A stretch of 64,000 bases of DNA from Streptomyces filamentosus. GTDB taxonomy: Bacteria > Actinomycetota > Actinomycetes > Streptomycetales > Streptomycetaceae. A model generated the notes under the pieces. The model worked only from the letters and a program-made list of their open reading frames with translations, was not told the DNA's origin and ran no database searches. This document shows, in pieces, positions 53,391 through 62,311 of this stretch. The stretch's first letter is position 1; every line of letters starts with the position of its first letter. The DNA lies in assembly GCF_014654895.1 (NCBI RefSeq), contig NZ_BNBE01000003.1, forward strand, positions 400,501 through 464,500. Reading direction: 5' to 3'. A program made the position numbers and the translations under genes.

Positions 53391-53717
53391 ATGAGCGACA
53401 CCAGGAACGACTCCAGCGAGATCGACCCCGCCGTCCGCGCCGAGCTGACCCGGCTGCGCGAATCGATCGACAACATCGACGCCGCCGTCGTCCACATGCT
53501 CGCCGAACGCTTCAAGTGCACCCAGCAGGTCGGCGTCCTCAAGGCCGAGCACCAGCTGCCCCCCGCCGACCCCGCCCGCGAGGCCCGCCAGATCGCCCGG
53601 CTGCGGGAACTCGCCGAGAGCGCCAGACTGGACCCGGCCTTCGCGGAGAAGCTCCTCAACTTCATCATCGCCGAGGTCATCCGCCACCACGAGACGATCG
53701 CGGACGGAGCACGCTGA
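53391..53717 (+). CDS. Chorismate mutase (AroQ class)
   Basis: 108 aa, all helical. It isomerises chorismate to prephenate for phenylalanine and tyrosine synthesis. LTRLRESIDNIDAAVVHMLAERFKCTQQVGVLKA is the AroQ N-terminal helix with the substrate-binding Arg and Lys, followed by PPADPAREARQIARLRELA and LLNFIIAEVIRHHETI. No regulatory or dehydratase domain is fused. The TGA overlaps the ATG of the asparaginase gene by one base (TGATG). Confidence 0.92.
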   Translation: MSDTRNDSSEIDPAVRAELTRLRESIDNIDAAVVHMLAERFKCTQQVGVLKAEHQLPPADPAREARQIARLRELAESARLDPAFAEKLLNFIIAEVIRHHETIADGAR

Positions 53718-54706
53718 TGGCACGCGTCACCGTTTTCACCCTCGGAGGGACCATCTCCGCGCGGGGCGGTGACGCGACCCGCATGACCGGACCCGAGGTC
53801 CTCGCCGCCCTCGGCGCCCCCGAGGACGTCGAGCTCCGCGACTTCCGCCGGCTCCCCTCCTCCTCCCTCGCCCCCGAGGACCTCGCCGACCTCGCCGCCG
53901 AGGTGAACGCGGCCGTCGCCGCCGGCTCCGGCGCCGTCGTCGTCCAGGGCACCGACACCCTGGAGGAGACCGCCTTCCTCCTCGACCTGCTCTGCCCCAC
54001 CGAGCAGGCCCCCGTCGCCGTCACCGGCGCCATGCGCCGCCCCGACCTCCCCGGCGCCGACGGCCCCGCCAACCTGGCCGCCGCCCTCGCCGTCGCCGCC
54101 GACCCCGCCTGCCGCGGCCTCGGCGTCCTCGTCGTCCTCGCCGACGAGATCCACGCCGCCCGGCACGCCCGCAAGACCCACACCACCTCGGTCGCCACCT
54201 TCGCCTCGCCCGGCGCGGGCCCCCTCGGCACCGTCGTCGAGGGCACCCCGCGGATCCTGCTCCGCCCCACCGTGCCCACCGCGCCCTGCCGGCTCTCCTA
54301 CGACCCCGCCGTCCGGATCGCCCTCGTCACCCTCGCCCTCGGCGACCGCGGCGAACTGCTGTCCGCCGTCGACGACCGCTTCCAGGGCCTCGTCGTCGCC
54401 GCCTTCGGCGCCGGCCACGCCCCCTCCTGGCTCGTCGAACCCCTCGCGGAACTCGCCCGCCGCATCCCCGTCGTCCTCGCCTCCCGCACCGGAGCGGGCA
54501 CCGGCCTCAGCGACACCTACCGCGGCCCCGGCTCCGAGCACGACCTCCTCCACCACGGCCTGATCCCGGCCGGCCCGCTCGACCCCGCCAAGGCCCGGCT
54601 CCTCCTCGCCGCCCTCGTCTCCAGCGGCGCCGCCGGCCCCGCCGGCTACGACCGCCCCCGGATCACCGCCGCCTTCGCCCACCTCGACGGCACCGGCCTC
54701 GCGTAG
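53717..54706 (+). CDS. L-asparaginase (type I/II family)
   Basis: 329 aa. It hydrolyses asparagine to aspartate and ammonia. The two catalytic Thr motifs are FTLGGTIS (T12) and VVVQGTDTLEETAFLLD, with the Lys-containing AVTGAMRRPDLPGADGPANL block. It has no signal peptide, so it is cytoplasmic. It is translation-coupled to chorismate mutase, although no metabolic link is obvious. Confidence 0.93.
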   Translation: MARVTVFTLGGTISARGGDATRMTGPEVLAALGAPEDVELRDFRRLPSSSLAPEDLADLAAEVNAAVAAGSGAVVVQGTDTLEETAFLLDLLCPTEQAPVAVTGAMRRPDLPGADGPANLAAALAVAADPACRGLGVLVVLADEIHAARHARKTHTTSVATFASPGAGPLGTVVEGTPRILLRPTVPTAPCRLSYDPAVRIALVTLALGDRGELLSAVDDRFQGLVVAAFGAGHAPSWLVEPLAELARRIPVVLASRTGAGTGLSDTYRGPGSEHDLLHHGLIPAGPLDPAKARLLLAALVSSGAAGPAGYDRPRITAAFAHLDGTGLA

Positions 54707-54818
54707 CGACGGACACCCTCCCCGTACGGACGCCCCTTCGCCGCCCGGGCGCCCTTCCCCCACGCGGAAACACGCACCCCTGTACCGCTGGGGAGGCCCA
54801 TCAGGCAGCATGGGCCCC

Positions 54819-57320
54819 ATGTCCGTACTGACGCGCGACGAAGCGCAGACCCGTGCCCAGCTGCTCGACGTCCACCACTACACGGTGGACCTCGACCTCA
54901 CCACCGGCGACGAGACCTTCGGGTCCACCACCCTCATCCGGTTCACCGCCCGCTCCGCCGGGGACACCTTCGTCGAAGTCAAGCCGGACACCCTCCACTC
55001 CGCCGCCCTCGACGGCAAGCCGCTCGACCCCGCGGACCTCACCGAGAACCGGCTCCCGCTCACCCTCACCGAGGGCGAGCACGAGCTGACCCTCACCGCC
55101 ACCATGCGCTACTCGCACACCGGCGAGGGCATGCACCGCTTCCTCGACCCCACCGACGGCGAGTCCTACGTCTACACCCAGCTCTTCATGGAGGACGTCC
55201 AGCGCGTCTTCGCCGCCTTCGACCAGCCCGACCTGAAGTCCGTCTTCGACGTGACCGTCACCGCCCCCAAGGGCTGGACCGTCCTCTCCAACGGCATCAC
55301 CGAGCGCCAGGACGACGGCCGCTGGAAGGCCGCCACCACCCCGCTGATCTCCACCTACCTCGTCTGCGTCGCCGCGGGCCCCTGGCACTCCGTCCGCACC
55401 GAGCACGCCGGACTGCCCTTCGGCATCCACTGCCGCCGCTCGCTCGCCCCCCACCTCGACGCCGACGCCGACGAGATCATCGCCGTCACCAAGGCGTGCT
55501 ACGACCGCTACCACGAGAAGTTCGAGGAGCCGTACCCCTTCGACTCCTACGACCAGGCGTTCGTCCCCGAGTTCAACGCCGGCGCCATGGAGAACCCCGG
55601 CCTCGTCACCTTCCGCGACGAGTTCGTCTTCCGCTCCGCCGTCACCGACACCGAGCGGATGACCCGCGCCATGGTCATCGCCCACGAAATGGCCCACATG
55701 TGGTTCGGCGACCTCGTCACCCTCCGCTGGTGGGACGACATCTGGCTCAACGAGTCCTTCGCCGAGTACATGGGCTACCAGACCGTCAACGAAGCGTGCT
55801 CCGACCTCTTCTCCGACACCTGGGTCGACTTCGGCGTCACCCGCAAGCCCTGGGGCTACGAGGCCGACCAGCGGCCCTCCACCCACCCCGTCGCCCCGGA
55901 CCCGGAGGCCGTCCCCGACACCGCCTCCGCCCTCCTCAACTTCGACGGCATCTCCTACGCCAAGGGCGCCTCCGCCCTGCGCCAGCTCGTCGCCTGGCTC
56001 GGCGAGGAGGACTTCCTCGCCGGCATCAACATCCACTTCAAGCGGCACCGCTTCGGCAACGCCACCCTCGCCGACTTCATCGACAACCTCGCCGCCGCCA
56101 CCGACCGCGACGTCCACGCCTGGGCCGAGCAGTGGCTGCGCACCACCGGCGTCGACACCCTCACCCCCCGCCTCACCGGCGAGGGCAACCGCTGGGAACT
56201 CTCCGTCGACCGCGACGGCAGCCGCCCCCACCGCATCGCGGCCGGCCTCTACGACCGCCGCCCCGACGGCGAACTCGCCCTGCGCGAGCGGGTCCTCCTC
56301 GACGTGCCCCAGCAGGAGCCCGCCCGCCTCACCGGCCCCCGCCCCGACCTCGTCGTCCTCAACGACGGCGACCTCACCTACACCAAGCTCCGCTTCGACG
56401 AGGTCTCCGAGGAGTCCGCCCTCCGCGGCCTCTCCCGCATCCCCGACCCGCTCGCCCGCTCCGTCATCTGGAACAGCCTCCGCGACATGGTCCGCGACGG
56501 CGTCCTGGAGCCCGCCGCCTACCTGGAGACCGCCCGCACCCACCTCCCCGAGGAGACCGAACTCGGCATCGTCCAGGGCGTCCTGGCCTTCGCCCGCCAG
56601 CAGGTCGCCGACCGGTACGTCACCGAGGAGGAGCGCCCCGCCGCCCTCGCGACCCTCCGCGAGACCGCCCGCGCCCTGCTCCGCCGCACCGAGGACGGCG
56701 AGGAGCCCGGCCTGCGCCTCACCGCCGTCCGCACCCTCGTCGACAGCGCCACCACCCCCGACCAGATCGCCTCCTGGCTCGACGAGGGCACCGTCCACGG
56801 CGGCCCCGAACTCGACCCGGAGCTGCGCTGGCGCATCCTCGCCAGGCTCGCCGTCCTCGGCGCCACCGACGAGGCCGCCATCGCCGCCGAGCTGGAGCGC
56901 GACCCCAGCGCCACCGGCCAGGAGGGCGCCGCCCGCTGCCGCGCCGCCCTCCCGGACCCGGCCGCCAAGGCCGCCGCCTGGGCCGCCATGTTCGACTCCG
57001 ACGACCTGTCGAACTACCTCTTCACCGCCACCGCCCTCGGCTTCTGGCAGCCCGAACAGGCCGAGCTGGTAAAGGAGTACGTCGAGCGCTTCTACGACGC
57101 CGCCATCGCCCTCGGCGACCGCCGGGGCCCCGCCATGGCCGAGGCCGCCGGCCGCCACGCCTTCCCCGCGCACGCGGTCGACGCCGACTCCCTCGCCCTC
57201 GGCGAACGCCGCCTCGCCGACGGCACCATGATCCCGGCCCTCCACCGCAAGCTCGTCGACCAGCTCGACGACCTCGCCCGCGCCCTGCGCGTCCGCGAGG
57301 CCGCCACGGCCGCGAGCTAG
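54819..57320 (+). CDS. pepN: Aminopeptidase N (M1 family)
   Basis: 833 aa zinc exopeptidase that removes N-terminal residues from peptides. The exopeptidase motif is NAGAMENPGLVTFR. The zinc site is H289-E290-M-A-H293 in VIAHEMAHMWFGDLVTLRWW, with the third ligand in WLNESFAEYMGYQ. The C-terminal ERAP1-like helical domain follows. ATG 54810 is 3 codons upstream; I prefer 54819 because SVLTRDEAQTRAQ is the common N-terminus of Streptomyces PepN. Neither has a clear ribosome binding site. Confidence 0.95.
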   Translation: MSVLTRDEAQTRAQLLDVHHYTVDLDLTTGDETFGSTTLIRFTARSAGDTFVEVKPDTLHSAALDGKPLDPADLTENRLPLTLTEGEHELTLTATMRYSHTGEGMHRFLDPTDGESYVYTQLFMEDVQRVFAAFDQPDLKSVFDVTVTAPKGWTVLSNGITERQDDGRWKAATTPLISTYLVCVAAGPWHSVRTEHAGLPFGIHCRRSLAPHLDADADEIIAVTKACYDRYHEKFEEPYPFDSYDQAFVPEFNAGAMENPGLVTFRDEFVFRSAVTDTERMTRAMVIAHEMAHMWFGDLVTLRWWDDIWLNESFAEYMGYQTVNEACSDLFSDTWVDFGVTRKPWGYEADQRPSTHPVAPDPEAVPDTASALLNFDGISYAKGASALRQLVAWLGEEDFLAGINIHFKRHRFGNATLADFIDNLAAATDRDVHAWAEQWLRTTGVDTLTPRLTGEGNRWELSVDRDGSRPHRIAAGLYDRRPDGELALRERVLLDVPQQEPARLTGPRPDLVVLNDGDLTYTKLRFDEVSEESALRGLSRIPDPLARSVIWNSLRDMVRDGVLEPAAYLETARTHLPEETELGIVQGVLAFARQQVADRYVTEEERPAALATLRETARALLRRTEDGEEPGLRLTAVRTLVDSATTPDQIASWLDEGTVHGGPELDPELRWRILARLAVLGATDEAAIAAELERDPSATGQEGAARCRAALPDPAAKAAAWAAMFDSDDLSNYLFTATALGFWQPEQAELVKEYVERFYDAAIALGDRRGPAMAEAAGRHAFPAHAVDADSLALGERRLADGTMIPALHRKLVDQLDDLARALRVREAATAAS

Positions 57321-57331
57321 ACCCCACCGGC

Positions 57332-57356
57332 GGGGGGCCGGGCGCGCCGGCCCCCC
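57332..57356 (+). terminator. Terminator after pepN
   Basis: GGGGGGCCGG (57332-57341) and CCGGCCCCCC (57347-57356) form a 10-bp stem with a 5-nt loop, 12 nt after the pepN stop. Confidence 0.7.
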
Positions 57357-57450
57357 CACCGGGGCCGGCGGCACCCCGCCCGTCCCTCGTTCGGGTCATG
57401 TGGCCGCGGTCGCCGGACAGGCCCCGCCCGCCCCCGGCACCCTGTCGACC

Positions 57451-58827
57451 ATGCGTGCCGCACCCCCGCCACCCCTCGCCGCCCAGCCCACCCCGCTCAG
57501 CCGCCTCCTCGGCATCGCCCTGGACGCCCTGCGCACCGGAGCGGAGGAACGAGGCGGCCCGCTGCCGGCCGGCGGGCCGCAGGCCGTCACGGCACGGGTC
57601 CGCGCCACCCTCGGAGCCGTACTCCCCGAGACCGGCACCGGACCGCACGAGGCACTGCGCACCCTGGTCCACCTGGTCGCCGCCGGCGCCGCCGACCCCG
57701 CGCACCCACTGTGCGCCGCCCACCTCCACACCCCGCCGCTCGCACTCGCCGCCGCCGCCGACCTGGCCGCCGCCGCGCTCAACCCGTCCATGGACTCCTG
57801 GGACCAGGCGCCCGCCGCCTCCGCCCTGGAGGCCGAGGTCACGGCCGCACTCGCCGCCGAGGTCTTCCCCGCCGCCGACCACCCCGACGCGCTCGTCACC
57901 ACCGGCGGCACCGAGTCCAACCAACTGGCCCTCCTCCTCGCCCGCGAGCGGCACGGCACCGCCCTCACCACCGTCACCGGAGCCCACACCCACCACTCGG
58001 TCCGCCGCGCCGCCTGGCTCCTCGGCCTCCCCGAGCCGGTCGTCGTCCCCACCCCGAGGGGCGTCCTCGACCCCGCCGAAGCGGCCCGGGCCCTCGCCGA
58101 CCAGGACGGCCCGGTCCTCCTCACCGCCACCGCGGGCACCACCGACGAGGGCCTGATCGACCCACTGCCACAGCTCGCCGACGCCTGCGCCGCGCACGGC
58201 GCCGAACTGCACGTCGACGCCGCCTACGGCGGCCCGCTGCTCCTCAGCGCCACCCACCGCCCCCTCCTGACCGGCCTGGACCGGGCCCGCACGGTCACCC
58301 TCGACCTGCACAAACTCGGCTGGCAACCGGTCGCCGCCGGACTCCTCGCGGTCCGCGACACCGGCGACCTCGCACCGCTCGCCCACACCGCCGACTACCT
58401 CAACGCCGACGACGACACCGACGCCGGGCTCCCCGACCTCCTCGGCCGCTCCCTGCGCACCACCCGCCGCCCCGACGTCCTCAAGGCCGCGGTCACCCTG
58501 CGGGCCCTCGGCCGCACCGGCCTCGGCGCACTGGTCGACCGCTGCATGGAACACGCCAGGGACCTGGCCGACCTGGTGGAGAAGACCCCCGGCCTGGAGC
58601 TCCGCGACCGCCCCGTCCTCACCACCGTCCTCTTCCGCCCCACCGGGGCCGAGGACACGCGGGTGGCGGAGATCCGCCGCACCCTCCTCGCCGACGGCCG
58701 GGCCGTCCTCGGCCGCGCCGAGGCGGACGGCCGCCTCTGGCTCAAGGCCACCCTGCTCAACCCGCACACCACCCCCGACGACCTGGCCCAGCTCATCACC
58801 CTCGTGGAAGGCGACACCGACCGATGA
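57451..58827 (+). CDS. PLP-dependent decarboxylase (group II, DesA-like)
   Basis: 458 aa of the aspartate aminotransferase superfamily. Conserved blocks: NPSMDSWDQAPAASALEAEV, TTGGTESNQLALLLAR, the stacking His in GAHTHHSVRRAAWLLGL, LTATAGTTDEGLIDPL, HVDAAYGGPLL and the Schiff-base Lys in LDLHKLGWQPVAAG. The substrate is probably a diamino or basic amino acid (lysine, ornithine or diaminobutyrate), judged from its partner gene. It overlaps the N-hydroxylase gene by 4 nt (ATGA). I see no iron box in the 94 nt between the pepN terminator and the ATG. Confidence 0.88.
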   Translation: MRAAPPPPLAAQPTPLSRLLGIALDALRTGAEERGGPLPAGGPQAVTARVRATLGAVLPETGTGPHEALRTLVHLVAAGAADPAHPLCAAHLHTPPLALAAAADLAAAALNPSMDSWDQAPAASALEAEVTAALAAEVFPAADHPDALVTTGGTESNQLALLLARERHGTALTTVTGAHTHHSVRRAAWLLGLPEPVVVPTPRGVLDPAEAARALADQDGPVLLTATAGTTDEGLIDPLPQLADACAAHGAELHVDAAYGGPLLLSATHRPLLTGLDRARTVTLDLHKLGWQPVAAGLLAVRDTGDLAPLAHTADYLNADDDTDAGLPDLLGRSLRTTRRPDVLKAAVTLRALGRTGLGALVDRCMEHARDLADLVEKTPGLELRDRPVLTTVLFRPTGAEDTRVAEIRRTLLADGRAVLGRAEADGRLWLKATLLNPHTTPDDLAQLITLVEGDTDR

Positions 58828-60236
58828 CCGGCAGCACCCCCCAGCAGGACCTCGACCGCCCCCACGACCTGGTGGGCGTCGGCATCGGGCCGTTCAACCT
58901 CTCGCTCGCCGCACTCGCCCACGGCGTCCCCGGCGGGCTCGCCGCCACCTTCTTCGAACAGCGCCCCGCCTTCCACTGGCACCCGGGCCTCCTCATCGAG
59001 GGCGCCACCCTCCAGGTGCCGTTCCTCGCCGACCTGGTGACCCTCGCCGACCCGGCCAGCCCCTGGTCCTTCCTCAACTACCTGAAGGGCCGCGAACGCC
59101 TCTTCCCCTTCTACTTCGCCGAGAAGTTCCACATCCAGCGCGCCGAGTACGACGCCTACTGCCGCTGGGTCAGCGAGCGGCTGCCCGGCCTCCACTTCGG
59201 CCACCAGGTCGACTCGGTCCGCTGGAACCCCGAGCGCAAGCTCTTCGAGGTCGACTTCACCCAGCTCGACCCGGACGGCGAGGCCGCCGCCCTGGGCCGC
59301 GCCTACACCCGCAACGTGGTCCTCGGCGTCGGCACCGAACCGTACGTCCCCGAGCCGCTGCGCCCGCTCGCGGAGGCCCCCGGGGTGCCGGTGATCCACT
59401 CCGCCGACTACCTCGCCCACCGGGACTCCCTGCGCGCCGCCGGACACGTCACCGTCATCGGCTCCGGCCAGTCCGGCGCCGAGGTCTTCCTCGACCTGCT
59501 CCGGAGCCGCCCGGCCGGCGCGGAGCGGATCACCTGGCTGTCCCGCACCGAGGCGTTCGCGCCGATGGAGTACTCGAAGCTGGGCCTGGAGCACTTCACG
59601 CCCGACTACACCCGCTACTTCCACGCCCTGCCCGAGCCGGTCCGGGGCGAGCTGATGCCCCGCCAGTGGCAGCTGCACAAGGGCATCGACGCGGAGACCA
59701 TCGCCGCCGTCCACGACGAGCTGTACCGCCGCACCCTGCACGGCGGCTGGCCGGACGCCGTCCTCACCCCGGGCGTGCGGGTCCGCACGGCGGGCCGGGT
59801 CGCCACCACCCAGGTCGAACTGCACCTGGAACACGTCCAGCAGGGCACCCGCTCCCGGCTCACCACCGACGCCGTCGTCCTCGCCACCGGCTACCGGGAG
59901 CGCCCGGTGGACCGGATGCTGGCCGGCCTCGACCCGTACCTGCGGCACGACTCGGCGGGCCGGGCGCGCATCGACGAGCACTACCGGCTGGTGCTCGACC
60001 CCTCGGTGACCGGCTCGGTGTACGTGCAGAACGCCGAGCGCCACACGCACGGCGTGGGCGCCCCCGACCTCGGCCTGGCGGCCTGGCGCAGCGCCGTCAT
60101 CCTCAACGCGGTGACGGGCAAGGAGCCGTACCCGCTGCCGCGCAGGACCGCCTTCACCAGCTTCGGCCTGGACGCGCGAGAGGCGCCGAGCATCCCGTCC
60201 CAGGAACGGAAGCTGACGCCCCTCGTGCAGCACTAG
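58824..60236 (+). CDS. Lysine/ornithine/diamine N-hydroxylase (siderophore monooxygenase family)
   Basis: 470 aa flavoprotein. The FAD motif is LVGVGIGPFNLSLAALAHG, the NADPH motif VTVIGSGQSGAEVFLDLL and the C-terminal ATGYRERPVDRML. FHWHPGLLIEGATLQVPFLADLVTL is the family substrate segment. It hydroxylates the terminal amine of lysine, ornithine or a diamine with NADPH and oxygen. With the decarboxylase gene it resembles desA-desB (cadaverine route), but no acyltransferase (desC) or NIS synthetase (desD) gene follows. It converges on the nucleotidase gene with a 4-nt gap. Confidence 0.92.
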   Translation: MTGSTPQQDLDRPHDLVGVGIGPFNLSLAALAHGVPGGLAATFFEQRPAFHWHPGLLIEGATLQVPFLADLVTLADPASPWSFLNYLKGRERLFPFYFAEKFHIQRAEYDAYCRWVSERLPGLHFGHQVDSVRWNPERKLFEVDFTQLDPDGEAAALGRAYTRNVVLGVGTEPYVPEPLRPLAEAPGVPVIHSADYLAHRDSLRAAGHVTVIGSGQSGAEVFLDLLRSRPAGAERITWLSRTEAFAPMEYSKLGLEHFTPDYTRYFHALPEPVRGELMPRQWQLHKGIDAETIAAVHDELYRRTLHGGWPDAVLTPGVRVRTAGRVATTQVELHLEHVQQGTRSRLTTDAVVLATGYRERPVDRMLAGLDPYLRHDSAGRARIDEHYRLVLDPSVTGSVYVQNAERHTHGVGAPDLGLAAWRSAVILNAVTGKEPYPLPRRTAFTSFGLDAREAPSIPSQERKLTPLVQH

Positions 60237-60240
60237 CGTC

Positions 60241-62037
60241 CTAGAAGACGGGCACGCCGTCCCGGGTCAGCCGCCAGCCGACGCCGGCGAACAGCGAGGC
60301 GTCGACGGTGCCCTTGGCCCGCACCCACTGGATGATCGTGTTGCGGATCTCGTCGGAGTCCGCCCACAGCTGCTCGGCCTTGGCGACGTGCGGGAAGGCG
60401 CCGCCACCGCTGGCACGGTAGTTGTTGACGGCGAGGACGAACTTCGCGGCCGGGTCGATCGGCTCGCCCTCGAAGGACAGGCCGGTGATCCGGGAGCCGA
60501 CGGGCCTGGCGATGTCGATGTCGTAGGTCAGCCCCGAGACGGCGTCGTAGTTGTAGTCCGGGGTGTTGTCCGCGTTGGTGAGCTTCGCGGTGTCGACGGG
60601 GGCGCCCGCCGGGGTCTGCACGTAGTACTTCGCCGAGTACTCCAGGTACTCCTTCAGCTGGGCGCCCGTCATCAGACGGGCCTCCAGGGTGTTCTCGAAG
60701 GGGTAGAGCCCGGCGGCGTCCTTGATGGTGATCTCGCCGGCCGGGATGCGGGCCGTGCGGGAGAAGCAGGACGCCTGGGAGAGCACCGGCAGGCCGGCGT
60801 ACGCGCCCCCGGCCAGGGCGGCCCGCACGGTCTCGGTCTGGACGACGTTGATCAGGTCGATGATCGGCTCGTCCTTCCACGGCGCGTCGGCCGTGGTCAT
60901 GGCGGTGGTGGAGGTGCCGATGACCTGGTTGACGTAGGCCACGACCTTCGCGTGCTCGTCGGCGAGGAGACCGGTGATCTCCGGGTCCTCCTCGACGGTG
61001 TTGGAGTTGAGGACCCGGGCGGCGGCCTTCTCCACCGTCCAGCGGCCCTTCTCCCACACCAGGTCGAAGTCGAAGAGGGTGAGGCGCTGGCCCCACTTCA
61101 GCGGCTCGGAGAGGACGACCTCCTTGCCGGTCTCCTCGTTGGTCACCCGGTACTCGGGGATCTCGGCGTGGGCGTGGCCGACGAGGATCGCGTCGATGCC
61201 GGGGACCTGCTCGGCGACGAGGGCGGCGGCGTTCTCCACGTAGGGCAGCTGGTCGCCCCAGGAGGAGGTGCCGCTGGAGCCGGAGTGCGCGGAGACGACG
61301 ACCACGTCGGCGCCCAGGGAGCGCAGCTTCGGCACCCACTTCGCCGCCTGCTCCTCCAGGCCGGGGAAGACCATCCTGCCGCTGACGTTCGCCTTGTCCC
61401 AGATGGCGATGCCGGGGTTGGTCAGACCGAGCACCGCGACCTTGACGTCCCTGCCGTGCGGGGTGCGCAGCCGGTGGATGCTGTACGGGGCGAAGGCCGG
61501 CCGCAGCGTCCTCGCGTCGAGCGCGTTGGCGCCGAGCAGCGGGAAGTCGCACTGCTCCTCGAACTTCCGCAGCACGGGGATGCCGTAGTTGAACTCGTGG
61601 TTGCCGAGCGCGGCGGCGTCGTAGCCGATGGCGTTCATGGCCTGGGCCATGGGGTGGACCGGGCCGCCGGTCTTCGTGATCGGGTCGATCTTGGCGTAGT
61701 AGTACGAGAGCTGGGTGCCCTGGATGGTGTCGCCGGCGTCGATGAGGAGCGTGTTGCGGCGGCCCTTCTCCGCGCGGACCCGGTTCACCAGGGTGGAGAT
61801 CTTGGCGAGGCCGACGTCGTTGTGGGCCTTGTCGTCGAACTCCTTGTCCGTGAAGTAGTCCCAGTTCAGGACGTTTCCGTGCAGATCGGTGGTGCCCATG
61901 ACGGTGAAGGAGTACCGCTTGGCCGGCTTCGGGCGGGGCCCGTGGGCCTCGGCGGGAGCGACGGCCCCGGCGGCGAGGGCGGCTCCGGCTCCGAGGGCTG
62001 CGGAGCTCTCCAGGAAGGTCCGGCGGTTCAGCGGCAT
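60241..62037 (-). CDS. Tat-exported 5'-nucleotidase / 2',3'-cyclic phosphodiesterase
   Basis: 598 aa. A Tat signal (LNRRTFLESSAALGAGAALA) precedes the calcineurin-like metallophosphatase domain: TDLHGN, DAGDTIQG, LGNHEFNYG, SAHSGS and VGHAHAEIP, all intact metal ligands. The C-terminal 5'-nucleotidase domain (residues about 370-560) has the substrate motif NNYRASGGGAFP. It releases phosphate and nucleosides from extracellular nucleotides. The gene starts with ATG 62037 after AAGGAGAAA. The upstream region has no clear PHO box that I could identify. Confidence 0.93.
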   Translation of the reverse strand: MPLNRRTFLESSAALGAGAALAAGAVAPAEAHGPRPKPAKRYSFTVMGTTDLHGNVLNWDYFTDKEFDDKAHNDVGLAKISTLVNRVRAEKGRRNTLLIDAGDTIQGTQLSYYYAKIDPITKTGGPVHPMAQAMNAIGYDAAALGNHEFNYGIPVLRKFEEQCDFPLLGANALDARTLRPAFAPYSIHRLRTPHGRDVKVAVLGLTNPGIAIWDKANVSGRMVFPGLEEQAAKWVPKLRSLGADVVVVSAHSGSSGTSSWGDQLPYVENAAALVAEQVPGIDAILVGHAHAEIPEYRVTNEETGKEVVLSEPLKWGQRLTLFDFDLVWEKGRWTVEKAAARVLNSNTVEEDPEITGLLADEHAKVVAYVNQVIGTSTTAMTTADAPWKDEPIIDLINVVQTETVRAALAGGAYAGLPVLSQASCFSRTARIPAGEITIKDAAGLYPFENTLEARLMTGAQLKEYLEYSAKYYVQTPAGAPVDTAKLTNADNTPDYNYDAVSGLTYDIDIARPVGSRITGLSFEGEPIDPAAKFVLAVNNYRASGGGAFPHVAKAEQLWADSDEIRNTIIQWVRAKGTVDASLFAGVGWRLTRDGVPVF

Positions 62038-62311
62038 GTGTGTTTCTCCTTGTTCCGTGGCGCTGCCTCTGGGTGCACAACGCGCGTAGATTCTGGCCCA
62101 GACGCCTCTGGAGCAACAGCCCTTTCGGGTTACGGAGCGGGAAAGTGTTCGTACCGTATGGCGAGACGACGGCCTCCGGAGCTCGGAAAACGCTCATCGG
62201 AGCAACCCGCCGCACAGATTCAATACTTGTCAACGGCGTTTCACGCAAAGGTTGTTGAGTAGTCATGCGGGACCCACCGGCTACCGGCGGGTAAGGCCCT
62301 AGGCTCGCCTC
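62038..62311. other. 274-nt divergent region between the nucleotidase gene and pyk
   Basis: No gene is seen. The nucleotidase SD (AAGGAGAAA on the minus strand) lies next to its ATG. Two copies of GCCTCTGG (about 62066 and 62102) and two copies of GGAGCAAC occur as direct repeats. TAGGCT at 62300 serves pyk. The AT content is higher than in flanking genes between 62190 and 62260. Confidence 0.5.
62300..62305 (+). promoter_or_regulatory. -10-like hexamer TAGGCT for pyk
   Basis: TAGGCT ends 6 nt before the pyk ATG. No Shine-Dalgarno sequence exists, so the mRNA is probably leaderless. Confidence 0.48.

Noticed and set aside
57357..57450. Iron box controlling the decarboxylase/N-hydroxylase pair
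   Set aside because: No sequence resembling TTAGGTTAGGCTCACCTAA was found in the upstream region.
62038..62311. PHO box for the 5'-nucleotidase gene
   Set aside because: I looked for 11-nt GTTCACC-type direct repeats and found none. The GCCTCTGG repeats do not fit the motif.
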